64,000 bases of DNA from Coleophoma eucalyptorum (taxonomy: Eukaryota > Ascomycota > Leotiomycetes > Helotiales > Dermateaceae). Below are positions 12,101-23,550 of the stretch, one piece after another (position 1 is the stretch's first letter; each line of letters opens with the position of its first letter). The DNA is taken from assembly GCA_026120035.1 (NCBI GenBank), contig JALRME010000013.1, positions 868,001 to 932,000 on the forward strand. The letters run 5' to 3'. The notes under the pieces were generated by a model, which ran no database searches, was not told the origin of the DNA, and saw only the letters and a program-made list of their open reading frames with translations. Position numbers and translations under genes: made by a program.

Positions 12101-14300
12101 GTGTTCTTCTGGAAGCATTCCTGTCTCGGCATGGCTGGGTATGCGGTCTACGTCTACCATGGCCTTTGCGTAGGCGCGCGCGCAAGCAGATGAGATAAGA
12201 CGTATCGCATTCGATGAGACCATTCATCGAGCTCTAGAAGGATACGAGAATGTCTTCGAGAAGGGGCCACAGATCTCCCGCGGCTGAGAAAGTGGGTTCT
12301 GAAAGAGCGCATACGCACGCACCTTGTGTTCCGATTTGACTTCGAGAAGAGAGCTCAGTCCGAAGGGCGTGCGCGTATTCCAAGATCCAACTGTCACGCG
12401 TTGAGATTAACTGCACCAGCAAGCCAGCAAGGTGCACGAAGAAAACACGAGAGATAAGTGTGACGTCGATGACAAACCGCAGAGGTGAGGGGTTAAAGCT
12501 TCATTTCCCATCTCTCATTCCTACTGCACTATATTTCCCATATCACACGGTAGCCAAGACACGCATATCTTTCCAAGATTGACTTTGTAAAGGCGGCGAT
12601 GAGGAGTGATAGCCCGGGAAGTACGGCACAGAGCTTATAATGGAATGGTTGGAAAGTCAGACAGCGACGTACGCCGCATTGATTGGAGCAGTCGAGGGAA
12701 GAAGCATTCCATTCCAGACGGTTTCGGGTTAATTGATGTGTCGGAGAATTCTTTGACTCTTGAACATATGCCATAGACATCATCATCATTCATCGTACAT
12801 CATTATCAGCATCATAAATTATCACCCTTTATCATTATCGTCTCCCTTGAGTCCATTCAGATTTCAAGATGCTATACGGCTACTGCCAACTGAACTGCCG
12901 CTAGCCACACAGCGAGATTATCGCAATCTAATTGATCGTCACTCGATGTTCTGTGTTTCAATATTTACGCGCACGACCAAGCAGTGACCGGCGATAAGAA
13001 ACATCGTTCTATACCCGGCACCTTCTAAGCGTGGTGTAGCTTTGGAATGGCAGCAGGCATGCCGGCGCTGGTGATGGCAGTTGCCATGAACTTTAGACAT
13101 TTGTGACTGGTAGACAAGCAAATCAGACAACTCTATGCTGCTCCTGCCACATGTTGTGCATGAGAGATCGACAGACAGACCGAGTACTATTAGAATCTAT
13201 CATAACAGGACGGACTATAGTATATGAAAGAGCTAGGAAAATATCATACTCAAGCCTGACTGGCTCGAGATTGGGGACGAGAATGCGGTACAGGACGCAG
13301 CATCCTGGAAATGAATGTCTCGATGCATTCGGCACTTGAAGCCTGACACTCGACGTTGGGGTCACGCCAGCAACGGTAGTGAAAGTTGGTGAGGGGTAGG
13401 TAGCCTTACGCGATCGTCCTTGAAGAGAACGTTTTCGTCAGCAGATACTTGGCTAAGAGCTCCTAGCATGGGATAAATCACACCTCGACGGACAGGTGTG
13501 ATTTGTCTGACGAGAGATTGGGAATGGTTTGAGTTGCAGCAAGTAGGCAAGCAGGCAGAGAGTGCCACCGTGATCAGCCACGCCCGCACACCTTGGGAGA
13601 CCGTACCCGTTGGGCATGCGACGAGGACATTAGGTAGCCGTGACGGATGTGATGTGATGTGATGGATGATTGATTGATACGGTTCCTTGTGTGTTGACTG
13701 ATACGGTGCTGTCAAGGCCCCCATTCATTACCCAGAGCGGGTGCAGTGGAGTCGTAATGACGGAGGAACGATCTCGCGATACAGTAAGGCACTTACCGTA
13801 GCAAGGTCGATGAGACAGGCGAGAAATGGCATCATGGAAGAGGAGTCCTCTCCACACGCAGGTGTGACCATGCCCTTTTGGTCGTAGGACGGTCGAGAAA
13901 GTAAATCTCAAAGCTAATAATTGAATTATCACTTCTCGACAGGAAGTGACCGATGAGAAAAACAAAAACACGTTTGGGTCGTTGCACATGGGTGGCACGA
14001 CGATGCAGTGATTCCGAGCACACGAAGGAAGGAATGGAAGCAACAGCAGAGAAGGAAGGAGGAATGGAAGGGTGATGGAAGGGATGGCAGGGATGGCTGG
14101 GGTTGTAGGGTGTGGCCGGGGGTGGCAGGCACTAAGTGTACAGGTAGAGCACGGTATCGCAAGCACGGCAAGCAGGATGGCCAGCACGATGGAGGGGCGG
14201 ACAGACAGGAAAGGATCAGCACCAGCCAGCATGGAGAGGAAGAAAGGAAGGAGGGAAAGGAAGTAGGGAAAGGAAGGAGGAAGGAAGCATCCCTAGTCGC
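9161..14300. other. Gene-poor region, nothing supported
   Basis: Roughly 5.1 kb in which every open frame is short, often starts at GTG or TTG, and lacks family resemblance or plausible splicing. Local low-complexity sequence includes three AAAGCCC units near 11798-11820, an ATC-rich run near 12778-12830, and a purine-rich run of GGAA/GGGAT words at about 14021-14100. I saw no tRNA cloverleaf, no inverted terminal repeats and no transposase. It may be upstream regulatory DNA for the RGS gene or host a non-coding transcript. Confidence 0.4.
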
Positions 14301-15950
14301 CTGCCCTCGTTGCTGCAGGCCCCCCCGTCCAGCACAGAATATTCTTCGACCCTTATCCCTATCCCTACAAGCTCGCGCCGCCGCCTTTGTCTGGCCTCTC
14401 TTGACCACTTTTGGCGGGCGTATCACTTCAGCTAGCCTCTGCTAAGCCAGAAACATCTGGTCCATCATCATGATCCTGGTCAGCTCAGTCGGCATCCAAC
14501 CACGCCGCTCCAAGCTGCCAGACTGACTTCTTCCATCCCTTCTAGCGCCAGCCCCCAGTCCCTGCACGGCCGTCACTCCTTGTCCCTCATCCACAATCCA
14601 CAATCCGCATCTCGCCCCCTCCGACTCAGCGTCTCAGATCATCCCCTCGCACATCACTTCTATTCTATCCATCTCTCGACTACGGCAACTCTCAAGCGCC
14701 GCCGCCATTCTTGTTGTTTGTTACGTGCTGCGTCTCTTGTCTCTCGTCCCTACCCCGTCTACCCATATACCACTCTCGTCCGCTGCCTGCTCCAGCCCAG
14801 CCTAGAAGGAGTCATGTCGTAGTCGTAGTCAGGTCTCTTGATTCTCCATATTCATGCATCACAAACCTCAAACCTCCGCCACACTCCACCACGACCACCA
14901 CTGACTACCACCCTACCTAACCAAGGAGATCCCTTCGACTCGCACATCACTTGTCCCCGGCTACCACCCCGTCCACCAGTATCAACTGCATCAACAACAT
15001 CTTCACACCCAAACCTGTTACCATTTAGACACCACCCTCTCCCACTACACAGCTGCTTCCTGTTGCCTTGCCATTCAGACCGAAGCCACCTTCGCTCTAT
15101 CTATCGACGCCGAGTCATCGCTGCTGAGCACGGAACAAACTTCCAAGCCTCAATCCAACCGTCTTAGACCAGACGCCAGTCCGCTAGCTCCTTGACTTCG
15201 AGCGGCCTCTTTCCTGTGTCTCCAGTCTCCGTTTCTGCTACTTCACAACACCATCATCTTACCTATCCAGTCGACTTACGCCAAACCAAACCTCCCACAG
15301 CGACTGCCTGCAGAATTTGTATAGAGAACAACATCATTTCCCCGCCGTTCCTCGGACTGTATATCTCCTTTGCTCGTTGATACCCGAAGTTTAACACACT
15401 CCAGCCAATCCTTCAGATCACCTCAGACAAGTAGTATCTCTGCAGCCGTTTTCTCCTTTTGGAAGGTCGTACTGAATTAATACGCCGGCTTCGCCAATAT
15501 ACCCAACGACTCAACACGAATCTCATCCTTCGCTGCTCCACTCGATCTCTGTTATCTTGTATCACTTCGCTCCCGTGTATCGGAGACACTGTTCCAGAAG
15601 CAATCCAACCAACATCAACTCGGTGGACACCCGTCTTGTGTTTGCCGTTCCATCATATTGATTGGAAGGGTCTTGAACATTTCTGCGCACCTATTCGAAT
15701 ACTCGCACAGGACGACATTACGATTCGCTTGCGTCTGTCTTAACACCTTCAACGGCGGTTTGAAATCGGGTGTGGTTTGAAGCAAACACCAGAGATCTCC
15801 TTTGAAGGCTTTTCTGTACAATTAGCGACGTGCTCAGCTGTGACCGATGCATTCGAGACGATAGGACTTACTTTCCACTCTACTTGTCCTTTCCCAGGGA
15901 CCTGCTAAGTTACTGCAATCTTTGGGTCGAAGAGGGTCAAAATCATTCCT
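14301..15950 (+). promoter_or_regulatory. Pyrimidine-rich probable promoter and long 5' leader of RGS gene
   Basis: The plus strand becomes strongly C/T-rich with few purine runs, especially 14.5-15.5 kb. In filamentous fungi such a bias often marks the core promoter and transcript leader of developmental regulators. Several small open frames would act as upstream ORFs if transcribed, and GT..AG pairs could allow leader introns. The transcription start cannot be placed from sequence alone. Confidence 0.4.
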
Positions 15951-18236
15951 ATGAAGTACCTGCGAACCGCGATGCGAAAAACGAAACACCGTAAACCACC
16001 ATCATTATACCTACATACCTCATCAAGAGAAACATCACCTCGCTGTTCGTCCGTCCTATCGGACTGGGACGCCGACGACGAAGGCTTCATGTCGTCCGGC
16101 GAATTTCTGCCTTCGAGGCCGCTGAGCCTAGCGATACCCGCTGGGCCATATTGTCCTCGTAGGCCAACCTTGGAAGAGGTTCTTTCAAACAATGCACCGC
16201 CGCCATGGACGCTCAGCGCCTTTATGGCTTACCTATCACAAAATCACTGCCTAGAGACCTTGGAATTTACCATGGATGCCTCAAGGTACACAAAGCACTA
16301 CCACAGCATGGTTGATAGCGACCCTCACATGCCTTTATCGCCCAATACCCAAGGGTGTGAATACGTACGCATGCTATGGCAGAAATTATTGGACGCCTAT
16401 ATAGCACCAAATGGACCTCGGGAAGTAAATTTGCCCTCGGATGTGCGCGATGGTTTGATGGCATTGCCCTGCACCTATACCCCTCCACACCCCTCAGCAC
16501 TGGATCGAGCAGTTAAAATCATTTATGAGCTGATGGATGAGTCTGTACTTGTGCCGTTTCTTAACTCTGTAGTTTCTGCACGTGGCCCCGACACTTACAC
16601 AACCCCATGGAATTCCGACGAGAACGTGGAGGATACAAAGATGACTGGCTCTCTCGACGAGCGATCATTATCACCCGCACGTTCTCGTAACAAGAAGGAC
16701 AAGAGCCCACGAATTGGGTTTGCCGATGACCACATGTCGCAGTCTTTCACCGGCCCTTCAACACGATTCTCTCACCACTCTCACCTTTCCGCAGCTCTTA
16801 GTCGTGGCTCTTCTCGTCTATCTACGCATCTCACTGGCTCATCTGCCGCTTCAGCTGAGGCAACAGATAGCCTAACCGACGATAGTACAGATTCTGCAGC
16901 ATCACCGTCTGGCTCCACCTTAGAGCCTATGACACCCCCAACAACGCCGCCGACATCTGACACTGGCTTCGCAAACATGTCGCCCAGTACGAGTCCTAAG
17001 ACTGCTCGTGGAGAGGGAAGTGGATGGAAGAAGATGGGCGCTAAGTTGGGTTGGAAGAAGAGTCGTTCTGCCCATAGCTCAACTTCGAGTACGAGCGGTG
17101 CGCGCCCATCTGCTGTTAGCGAAGGAACCGAAGTGGCTCCATGAAGGGGGCAGGTCGCGCCGTTACCTTCTGAGACCTCTTCTGAAGTCTCCAGTTCTAC
17201 GATACTGAAACCTGGCACAGCTCCTGTGACTAGAAAGATGAACCATGCACAAATCCAGCGTTTGGTTCTTTCGCAAACTAGTTTGATACCAAGCGCTGGA
17301 AGGTCTCCAATTTTGGAGGCTCACCCAGGTTCACCCGTTGATCTTTCTGGTCGTCGGCCTTCGCTGGCTGCTTCGATGGCATCCGCGTCATTATATAGAC
17401 CTGTCGAGCAGAAGGTGGTCGATTCCTACAGATTTCAGACATCACCAACGTTCCTGGAGAACTCAGAAGAATTACTCAGCGGGGATGACGTGGCCGCAAA
17501 AGAGAGCAGCTACAATGAAAACAGCTCTGAGACTGGTGGCCAGCGGATTACAAGAAGATCACCACCATTTCAATCACAGCCTTTCTTCATTCCAGCCAAG
17601 GTTCCAGAGCACGATGAGAGTCAGACGATATCGGCACCAGAATCTCCTAGCGAAAACGGTTTGTCAGATGATACGACTATGAAGATCCTTGGTTCCGAAC
17701 CTGAGTACTCTGGCACTTGGGTACACGCTTCACTGGGACACGAATCAAGATCTTCGTTTGCAACCACAACTACATATGTATCCGACGCACCGCAGAATGA
17801 TATAGGTTCTGCTCCAAACTCCCCAATCGCAATCTCGGACGGCTCCGCAAGCGTGATTTCTAGTCCTGCTGCTAGTATCGTGTCTTCGGCTATATCCTCT
17901 AGCAGTTCTGATATTTATGGCTGGGAGGAGGAACTTGATCGAAAAAGCATTGAACCGTATAGTGGCTGGGAAAGACAATCTGCAAGACCACTACCTAGCG
18001 GTGGTCGAAGTGGTTACCAAACAACACGCGTCTCAAGACTCCGCTCTGATAGTTGTCAGTACCAGTTCAAGCGTGTGGATCCCAAACGGAGAGGTTTGCT
18101 GTACCGGGTACTCAACCTGAGTAGAGATCACAAGCGAACTCCGGTAATTGAAGAGGAGAGGACGATTACCTCGGAAAACTTCATCGAACCACCAAAACCT
18201 ACTGTGGTTACATCAGCAATTGGTATCGACTCATGA
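15951..18236 (+). CDS. RGS-domain protein (regulator of G-protein signalling)
   Basis: RGS proteins speed GTP hydrolysis by G-alpha subunits. After a short basic N-terminus, residues of about 60-210 look like an RGS fold: PPPWTLSAFMAYLSQNHCLE, then WQKLLDAYIAPNGPREVNLP and LDRAVKIIYELMDESVLVPF. A Ser/Thr/Pro-rich tail follows. The frame meets TGA at 17142-17144, yet it continues open in the same frame to TAG-free Ser-rich sequence and a stop at 18236. An intron at 17089-17220 (GTACGA..GGCACAG, 132 nt, a multiple of three, ACTGAAAC as branch) would remove the TGA and give 717 residues. Alternatives are a 397-residue protein ending at 17144 with a separate gene beyond, or stop-codon readthrough. 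The RGS call is fairly sure; the C-terminal structure is open, and I do not assign a specific RGS paralogue. Confidence 0.7.
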
Positions 18237-19325
18237 GAGACTGTTTGCATTTTACATTTCACTGTGTGTATTGGCATTCTTAGCGATTTTCATCGATTTA
18301 GTTCGATATTCATCACCACTTCATCATTCAATACGACTCGGACACGGCGGGGAAAGGGCTGCATTTGTTTTATTCTGAGGATATCCGGCAAACAAAAATG
18401 GGATTTCAAAAATCTTCCGTGGTTTGCTACAAAGAAAACGGCGTTATTTCTGTGGTCAAATCTTTCTTGGGGGAAACTGAGATGGAGCAAACATTAGAAA
18501 TAGGCGTTTTATGTTTTGTGGGTGTATTGTGTGTTGGGAGAGATCGGCCTTTTTTTCTTTGGGATGAATGAGCGAAGCGGTTGCATTTGCATGGGTCTTT
18601 TTCTGGATGGGATGTCCATGGGATGCATCATACATACACGACTGATATTTTTATTCTTGCATTGTTCTTGGGGTGTGGCACTGGCTATGATATGAATTTG
18701 GATGGATGTGTTGATGTTCAATGGGTTGATGGATTGCATCGGGATCAGGATAGGTCATGCATACATGGATTGATCCAGCCTACTACATTGGAGGTGAATA
18801 TGGTATCACATAATATAATATCGTTTACCCACCATACTTTTCTACGTTCCGGTTTCTTGTGCGTGACTTTCTCATGTCTGATCTTGATACGGTGCTTTGC
18901 CCTAGTTTCCCAGAAATTTACATAACTTGAATAGTGGCGATGACACTTTGACTTGCTTGTCATATGTAACACAGCAGCTACTTTCTCTGCTGGGGAAAAT
19001 GCACAAGCAAGGGGGGATGGACTCACCAAGAAAGTGTGGTCTTGTTTCTTGGTTTGACAACGAATTGTTATACGAAGGGCTGGCTTGCCTTCTTTCCTAT
19101 GAGGTCATGTTTTACTTGGCCAGTCTAGGTATCTAAGTGCCCTGAGATATAGAGTTGCTGGTAGAGGGTGATGACATTGGAAGTTGTCGATGGCTTCATG
19201 TCGACCTTGACAAGTTTAAAGATAATTAATTGTCCGACAGCCAAATCCACATGTCTCGTCATTCATTCATAAGTCATTACTATAGCACCCACCTCTTCTT
19301 CTTCTTCTTCCACCCGTCTAACATT
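18237..19325. other. Convergent 3' region, no gene
   Basis: About 1.1 kb between the RGS gene and the minus-strand NMN adenylyltransferase. It is T-rich and probably holds both 3' UTRs. No open frame has family resemblance. Confidence 0.45.
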
Positions 19326-20228
19326 TTACTCCTCACGATACAATCCTTCACTCAAAATCCACTCTTTGATACTCCCCGGTACCAACCTCCCAAGCTCCTC
19401 CTCGTCCCCCCTCTTTACTGCATCCCTCACCCGTGATGAACTTACCACCTCCCCTTCCCTCCCCTCAACCAGTTTGATCCTCCCCTCAGAAACCCATTCC
19501 TTCCTCGCCCCAATGCCATCCATGTCCCCCCTCACAATCTTCTCCAGAAATGCATCCTGCTCCTTCCTCTCGCCCCACGAATCCCCCGCCCGGTACGTAA
19601 CCCACACGCGATGTGCGCCGAGAAATTCCTCCAGTACCGAGAGCGAGTGTGAAGGCGGGTAGTACTTTGGGTCCAGAAGTCGAATCAGGGTATCGTAGCC
19701 GGTGAGGTGGACTTGTGAGCTGGACGGTGGGTAATTGGAGCTGGCGGAGATGGCAGCGGATTTGAGGCGGAAGTAGGGCTCGGCGGTCACAGCTATGTCG
19801 ATACCTAGCTCTGGAACTGGGGATTTTGTGTTGGGGTCTGTGGTGGTGTTATTTTGGAGGAGAGTGTGTGCGAAGAGCGTCATCATTGTGAGTCGTTGGG
19901 GGAATGAGGCTGGTTTGGGTGCTTTGTCGGCATTTTGGGTTGCGAGGAGGAGGAGAAGTCTTGCTTTCTCTTTCTCTGAGCCGGTACTGGTGCTAGCATG
20001 TGAAGAAAGGGCAGTCTGGGCAATGTGCTGGTGTGCTAATGTTGGGGGGTTGAAGGAGGAATCGAGGATGTAGAGCTTCTCTTGTTCGTGTTGACTGGGA
20101 CTCGAGGTCGGAGGTCGACCGATTGAATGCAGGACCTGGAATTTGGAGTTGGAGTTGCTGAATGCTTTTAGCGCTGTTGTAAATTTCTGAAGTAATTGCT
20201 TCATCTCCTCTTCTATTTCTGGCGACAT
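19326..20228 (-). CDS. POF1: Pof1-type nicotinamide mononucleotide adenylyltransferase
   Basis: Nucleotidyltransferase of the Pof1/NMNAT superfamily, predicted to join NMN and ATP to make NAD+. One uninterrupted ORF of 300 residues starts at the ATG at 20228. The first nucleotide-binding motif is at residues 58-69, where SFNPPTLAHQHI replaces the usual GxFxPxTxGH form. The second motif, SSSRVR at 263-268, corresponds to the ISSTxxR signature near the C-terminus. The central part has the expected hydrophobic strands (ARLLLLLATQNADK, then ELGIDIAVTAEPYF). It is divergent from the steroid reductase-like gene over 233 bp. Yeast Pof1 also has a reported role in protein quality control, so function beyond NAD synthesis is possible. 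Confidence 0.8.
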   Translation of the reverse strand: MSPEIEEEMKQLLQKFTTALKAFSNSNSKFQVLHSIGRPPTSSPSQHEQEKLYILDSSFNPPTLAHQHIAQTALSSHASTSTGSEKEKARLLLLLATQNADKAPKPASFPQRLTMMTLFAHTLLQNNTTTDPNTKSPVPELGIDIAVTAEPYFRLKSAAISASSNYPPSSSQVHLTGYDTLIRLLDPKYYPPSHSLSVLEEFLGAHRVWVTYRAGDSWGERKEQDAFLEKIVRGDMDGIGARKEWVSEGRIKLVEGREGEVVSSSRVRDAVKRGDEEELGRLVPGSIKEWILSEGLYREE

Positions 20229-20461
20229 GATTTTGTGTTACGGGATTGACATAGAATTAGTGAATGCAAGATGAAAGAGGTGAGGTTGTACGATCGGCAA
20301 GGCGGGGACGAGGCTGCATATTCTCATGCACCATGCAAGGCTGACAATGATGGACCTTAAGGTTTTAATGACATCTGCAATATAGTGAGTGACCTCACTA
20401 TCTCGACTCTTCAAAACATCCAATTCTAAATCCGTGCTTTTCATTGAAGCACTAAGAAAAC
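20229..20461. promoter_or_regulatory. Short bidirectional promoter, POF1 / SRD5A-like gene
   Basis: Only 233 bp separate the two divergent ATGs, so the promoters must overlap. No specific operator was recognised. Confidence 0.4.
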
Positions 20462-21418
20462 ATGGTACTCGTTCAAAATTGGATGCCACCATCGAGGGAG
20501 AACTGGGAGTTTATTGTCTGGCTATGGCAGTTCTTTCCATTGGTGAACCCCCTCTCTAGCATCGATGCGCCGAAGACAATTCCTAACAGGAGGCAGATTA
20601 CAATCGCGCAATGGGTTCCTGCAATCAACAGAATATACCAAATGGGCAAGACCTCCACAAATTCATGTTGGAATATCCCAGGGCGCATTGCATGGATAAC
20701 AATGGAGCTACCAGGGCCACTGGTCTTGATCTATATTATGCTCACAGTCCCTTCTTCAATCGGTCTTCATAGTCTCCCATGGGAGAACAAAGTAATGGCC
20801 ACGTTCTACGTGCTGCATTATAGCTACCGGGCCATCATCGCACCCCTAATCGCACCCTCCATCTCACCAATTGCCCCGCACGTCTGGCTCTTTGCAATGC
20901 TCTTCCAGCTCAGCAATGGCCTCAGTATTGGCGGGTGGCTGGGCGGGTATGGAAACACGACAGCAGCTGACTGGCAGAACCACGAAGCGAACTATAAAGC
21001 CGGTGGGCGCATGGAGCTAGGGATGATGATATTCTTTCTGGGTTTTCTTTCGAATATCTTCCATGATGACGAGCTGCGCGAGATCCGCCGCGCGGCGATG
21101 CGGAACCAGGCTAGGCGTGAGGCCGCGAAGAGCGAGGATGAGAGACCGAAGATGAAAAAGGGTGCCGAGAAGATCTACATGGTCCCGCAGAATGGCTTGT
21201 TTGAATATATCCTCTACCCACACTATCTCTGTGAATGGATTGAGTGGACCGGGTATTGGATTATGGCGGGGGTTGGATGTGTGCCTGCAAGAAATTTCGT
21301 CATCAATGAGATCGCTACAATGCTGCCGCGGGCGGTCCAAGGTAAGAAGTGGTATGTACAAAGGTTTGGGAAGGAGAAGATTGCTGGGAGGAAGGCTATC
21401 ATTCCAGGAATTTTGTGA
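20462..21418 (+). CDS. Steroid 5-alpha-reductase (SRD5A) family membrane protein
   Basis: Intronless ORF of 318 residues, ATG at 20462, with several hydrophobic segments (LVLIYIMLTVPSSIGLHSL, YVLHYSYRAIIAPLIAP, MELGMMIFFLGFLSNIFHD). The C-terminal half matches the steroid dehydrogenase domain: NGLFEYILYPHYLCEWIEW, then a carboxy-terminal KWYVQRFGKE...RKAIIPGIL, which is close to the RKAIIPF-type ending of SRD5A1/2. The family reduces delta-4 double bonds of steroids or related lipids with NADPH at the ER membrane. The fungal substrate is not known and I do not infer one. A charged Arg/Lys-rich cytoplasmic loop of about 35 residues in the middle is longer than in animal enzymes. Confidence 0.8.
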   Translation: MVLVQNWMPPSRENWEFIVWLWQFFPLVNPLSSIDAPKTIPNRRQITIAQWVPAINRIYQMGKTSTNSCWNIPGRIAWITMELPGPLVLIYIMLTVPSSIGLHSLPWENKVMATFYVLHYSYRAIIAPLIAPSISPIAPHVWLFAMLFQLSNGLSIGGWLGGYGNTTAADWQNHEANYKAGGRMELGMMIFFLGFLSNIFHDDELREIRRAAMRNQARREAAKSEDERPKMKKGAEKIYMVPQNGLFEYILYPHYLCEWIEWTGYWIMAGVGCVPARNFVINEIATMLPRAVQGKKWYVQRFGKEKIAGRKAIIPGIL

Positions 21419-21964
21419 CGGATGTTTATTCTGGCAAGCCACGGCTGGCTGGCTTTTATCTGGATTTGGAATTTGCACTGGCTTGGAGCCTGGTGTGGTT
21501 ACTTGTATCCTTGACAATTGTATCAGTATTGGTAGAAATATTAGGCGGGACCTATACAGATAATAAAATGGGAAATGGTGCAAGGAAAATGTTAGGTATT
21601 TGGAGAATGTCAGTAGGAAAGAAGGGCGACCAGTTACGTATGTATCTATAATGTATGTCATCAATTCAGCTATAACTAATTATCGATCTAATCCAAATAA
21701 ACTGGACGGTCTTCTGCATTATCAGGTAAAATCCTAATATGAGAAGAACCTTGTATCGTATATTCATAATCCTTCATCCCGCATTAACCCATCCCAGAGG
21801 AAGCCACCTAGCAAAAACATCAGCCATTCAATCATTAACACATCCTTTCAAGCAATCCTAATTCGATTATCGCACGATTTCATATAATCAGCAACCAGTT
21901 CTCGAAAGCGTTTTGGCTACTCGGAAACATTAGAGTCCTTTCTCTCTTCGGCCTTTAAGAATTG
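21419..21964. other. Convergent 3' gap, no gene
   Basis: About 550 bp between two convergent genes, AT-rich, presumably both 3' UTRs. Nothing else is seen. Confidence 0.45.
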
Positions 21965-23550
21965 TCAGCCTCTGCTTAATGGACGGTTATCCCGGTGATG
22001 GGTGTGGGTACGTCTAATTCTCTGCTGCCTAGCCTCCTCCTCAATTTCACGACGCTTCTGCTCGTTCTTCATTGGGTTGTTGACGTCGTCGCCGTCCTGG
22101 CCAGGGTTGGCCATCTCGTACTCGAGCATCTTGATGAACTTGTAAAAGAACACGGCGATCAGCGATCCGATGATAGGGCCAACCCAGTAGATCCAGTGCT
22201 CGCGATCCCACGTCCATGTGACGACACAAGGTCCGAAGGATCGTGCTGGATTGAGTGAGCCGCCAGTGTAGAAGACGGCACACATCTCCGCAATGAACAG
22301 TGCGAGTCCGATGCCGACAGGTGCGATGAAGGTTGCCTTGTGCTTTTCCTTGGCCAACATGAAGATGGTGAAGACCAGTTCAGCAGTCAAGATGGCTTCA
22401 ATGAAGACACCTTGAACTAAACTCGTTTCTGCCGACAGAGTAGTTCTGACATTGAATTGTGTTGGGAAGAGACCAATAACCATTCCTGAAGCAGCAATTC
22501 CACCAGCTACTTGTGCAAAGAGCAAGAAAATGGCGCGTACAGGAGGGATGGCACCGACAAGCACCATTCCAAGCGTGACAGCAGGATTGAAGAGGCCTCC
22601 AGAGATACGAAAGAATACCCAGACGTTGACCATGAGAGAAAAGCCAAAGATCACACTAATATAAAGGTAAACGGCAATGTTGAAACCAGTAGTGCCTCCA
22701 GTAGTAGTGTTAGATGTACTGCTGTTGTCATTTGATGCTGTTGAGCCGATATTGGCAACCTGAGTGCCCGAGAAGGCAAAGAACAGAAACATGGTCGTGC
22801 CAACGAACTCTCCGATTGTTGCGACGAAGTCTAGATACAGTTAACGATAGTTTTGGAGGGCAAGATTTATAGTTACTTACGATTCTTCAGGTCACTGTTC
22901 ATCCATTGAATCCATGGTAGTCTCATAACCTCCTTTCTCTCTTCAGGAGTCAGGTTATGGATATCAATCTTCTTCTTGTGCTGATCATAGTTGTAGCCAT
23001 CGATACTTTCCTCGTCAGCATTTCTGCGCTTGTCACCGCCAATCCAGGCTGGCTGGCTGCTTTCACGGCTAGTTTGTCTATCCACTAAGGTCTCCTCATA
23101 GTATGGCTTTTGCGAACTGGATCGAGGCTGTTCGTAATTGGCGTTGCGGTATGTTCGTGGAGGCCTGGAGCGTTCATATGTATCTGGATGCCTTTCATAT
23201 TCATCACGCCTTGAACGATAGTCTCGGTCATCATCTCTATAATAGCTATCGTCGCGTGGTCGATTTAAGGTCAGGCTTCCCTTGCGATTGTCTTCGTAGT
23301 CGCCCATGGATAATCGGCGAGCAGGCTGTGTACTTGGGCGGCGCCGAAGTCCAGGGGGACCGGTGGGTTCTGGGTATGTCGCATCGACTGGTGTACGTTC
23401 TGGAGAATATCCGCGTCCACCTTGAGTATAAGCTCGAGATGGTGAGCTTAGCGCCAGCACCTCTGGTGAGCCTGTTGGTCGTTTGACAAGTTCACCATCT
23501 GATGTCTTTGAGCCATAATAAATGGGCAATTCTGCCCCGTCGCCAGACAT
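21965..23550 (-). CDS. Aquaporin (MIP family) with long N-terminal cytosolic region
   Basis: Membrane channel for water or small solutes. Two exons (23550-22881 and 22830-21965; GTAAGT..TCTAG) encode 511 residues. Residues 1-220 are hydrophilic, rich in Arg, Tyr, Ser and Asp, and end in a PWIQWMNSDLKN segment that leads into the first helix. The six-helix pore follows. The two half-helix motifs are intact: GGLFNPAVT with NPA at 305-307 and GGSLNPARS with NPA at 417-419. The second includes the pore arginine typical of the ar/R filter. The first motif has Leu where orthodox water channels often have His. The C-terminus is charged and Arg-rich. The start is the ATG at 23550; the frame extends only to a TTG upstream. 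Water versus glycerol selectivity cannot be decided by eye. Confidence 0.92.

Noticed and set aside
13630..14426. Overlapping 165-200 codon frames on both strands
   Set aside because: They arise from the purine/pyrimidine-biased low-complexity DNA; residues are dominated by Pro, Ser, Leu or Lys, Glu, Gly.
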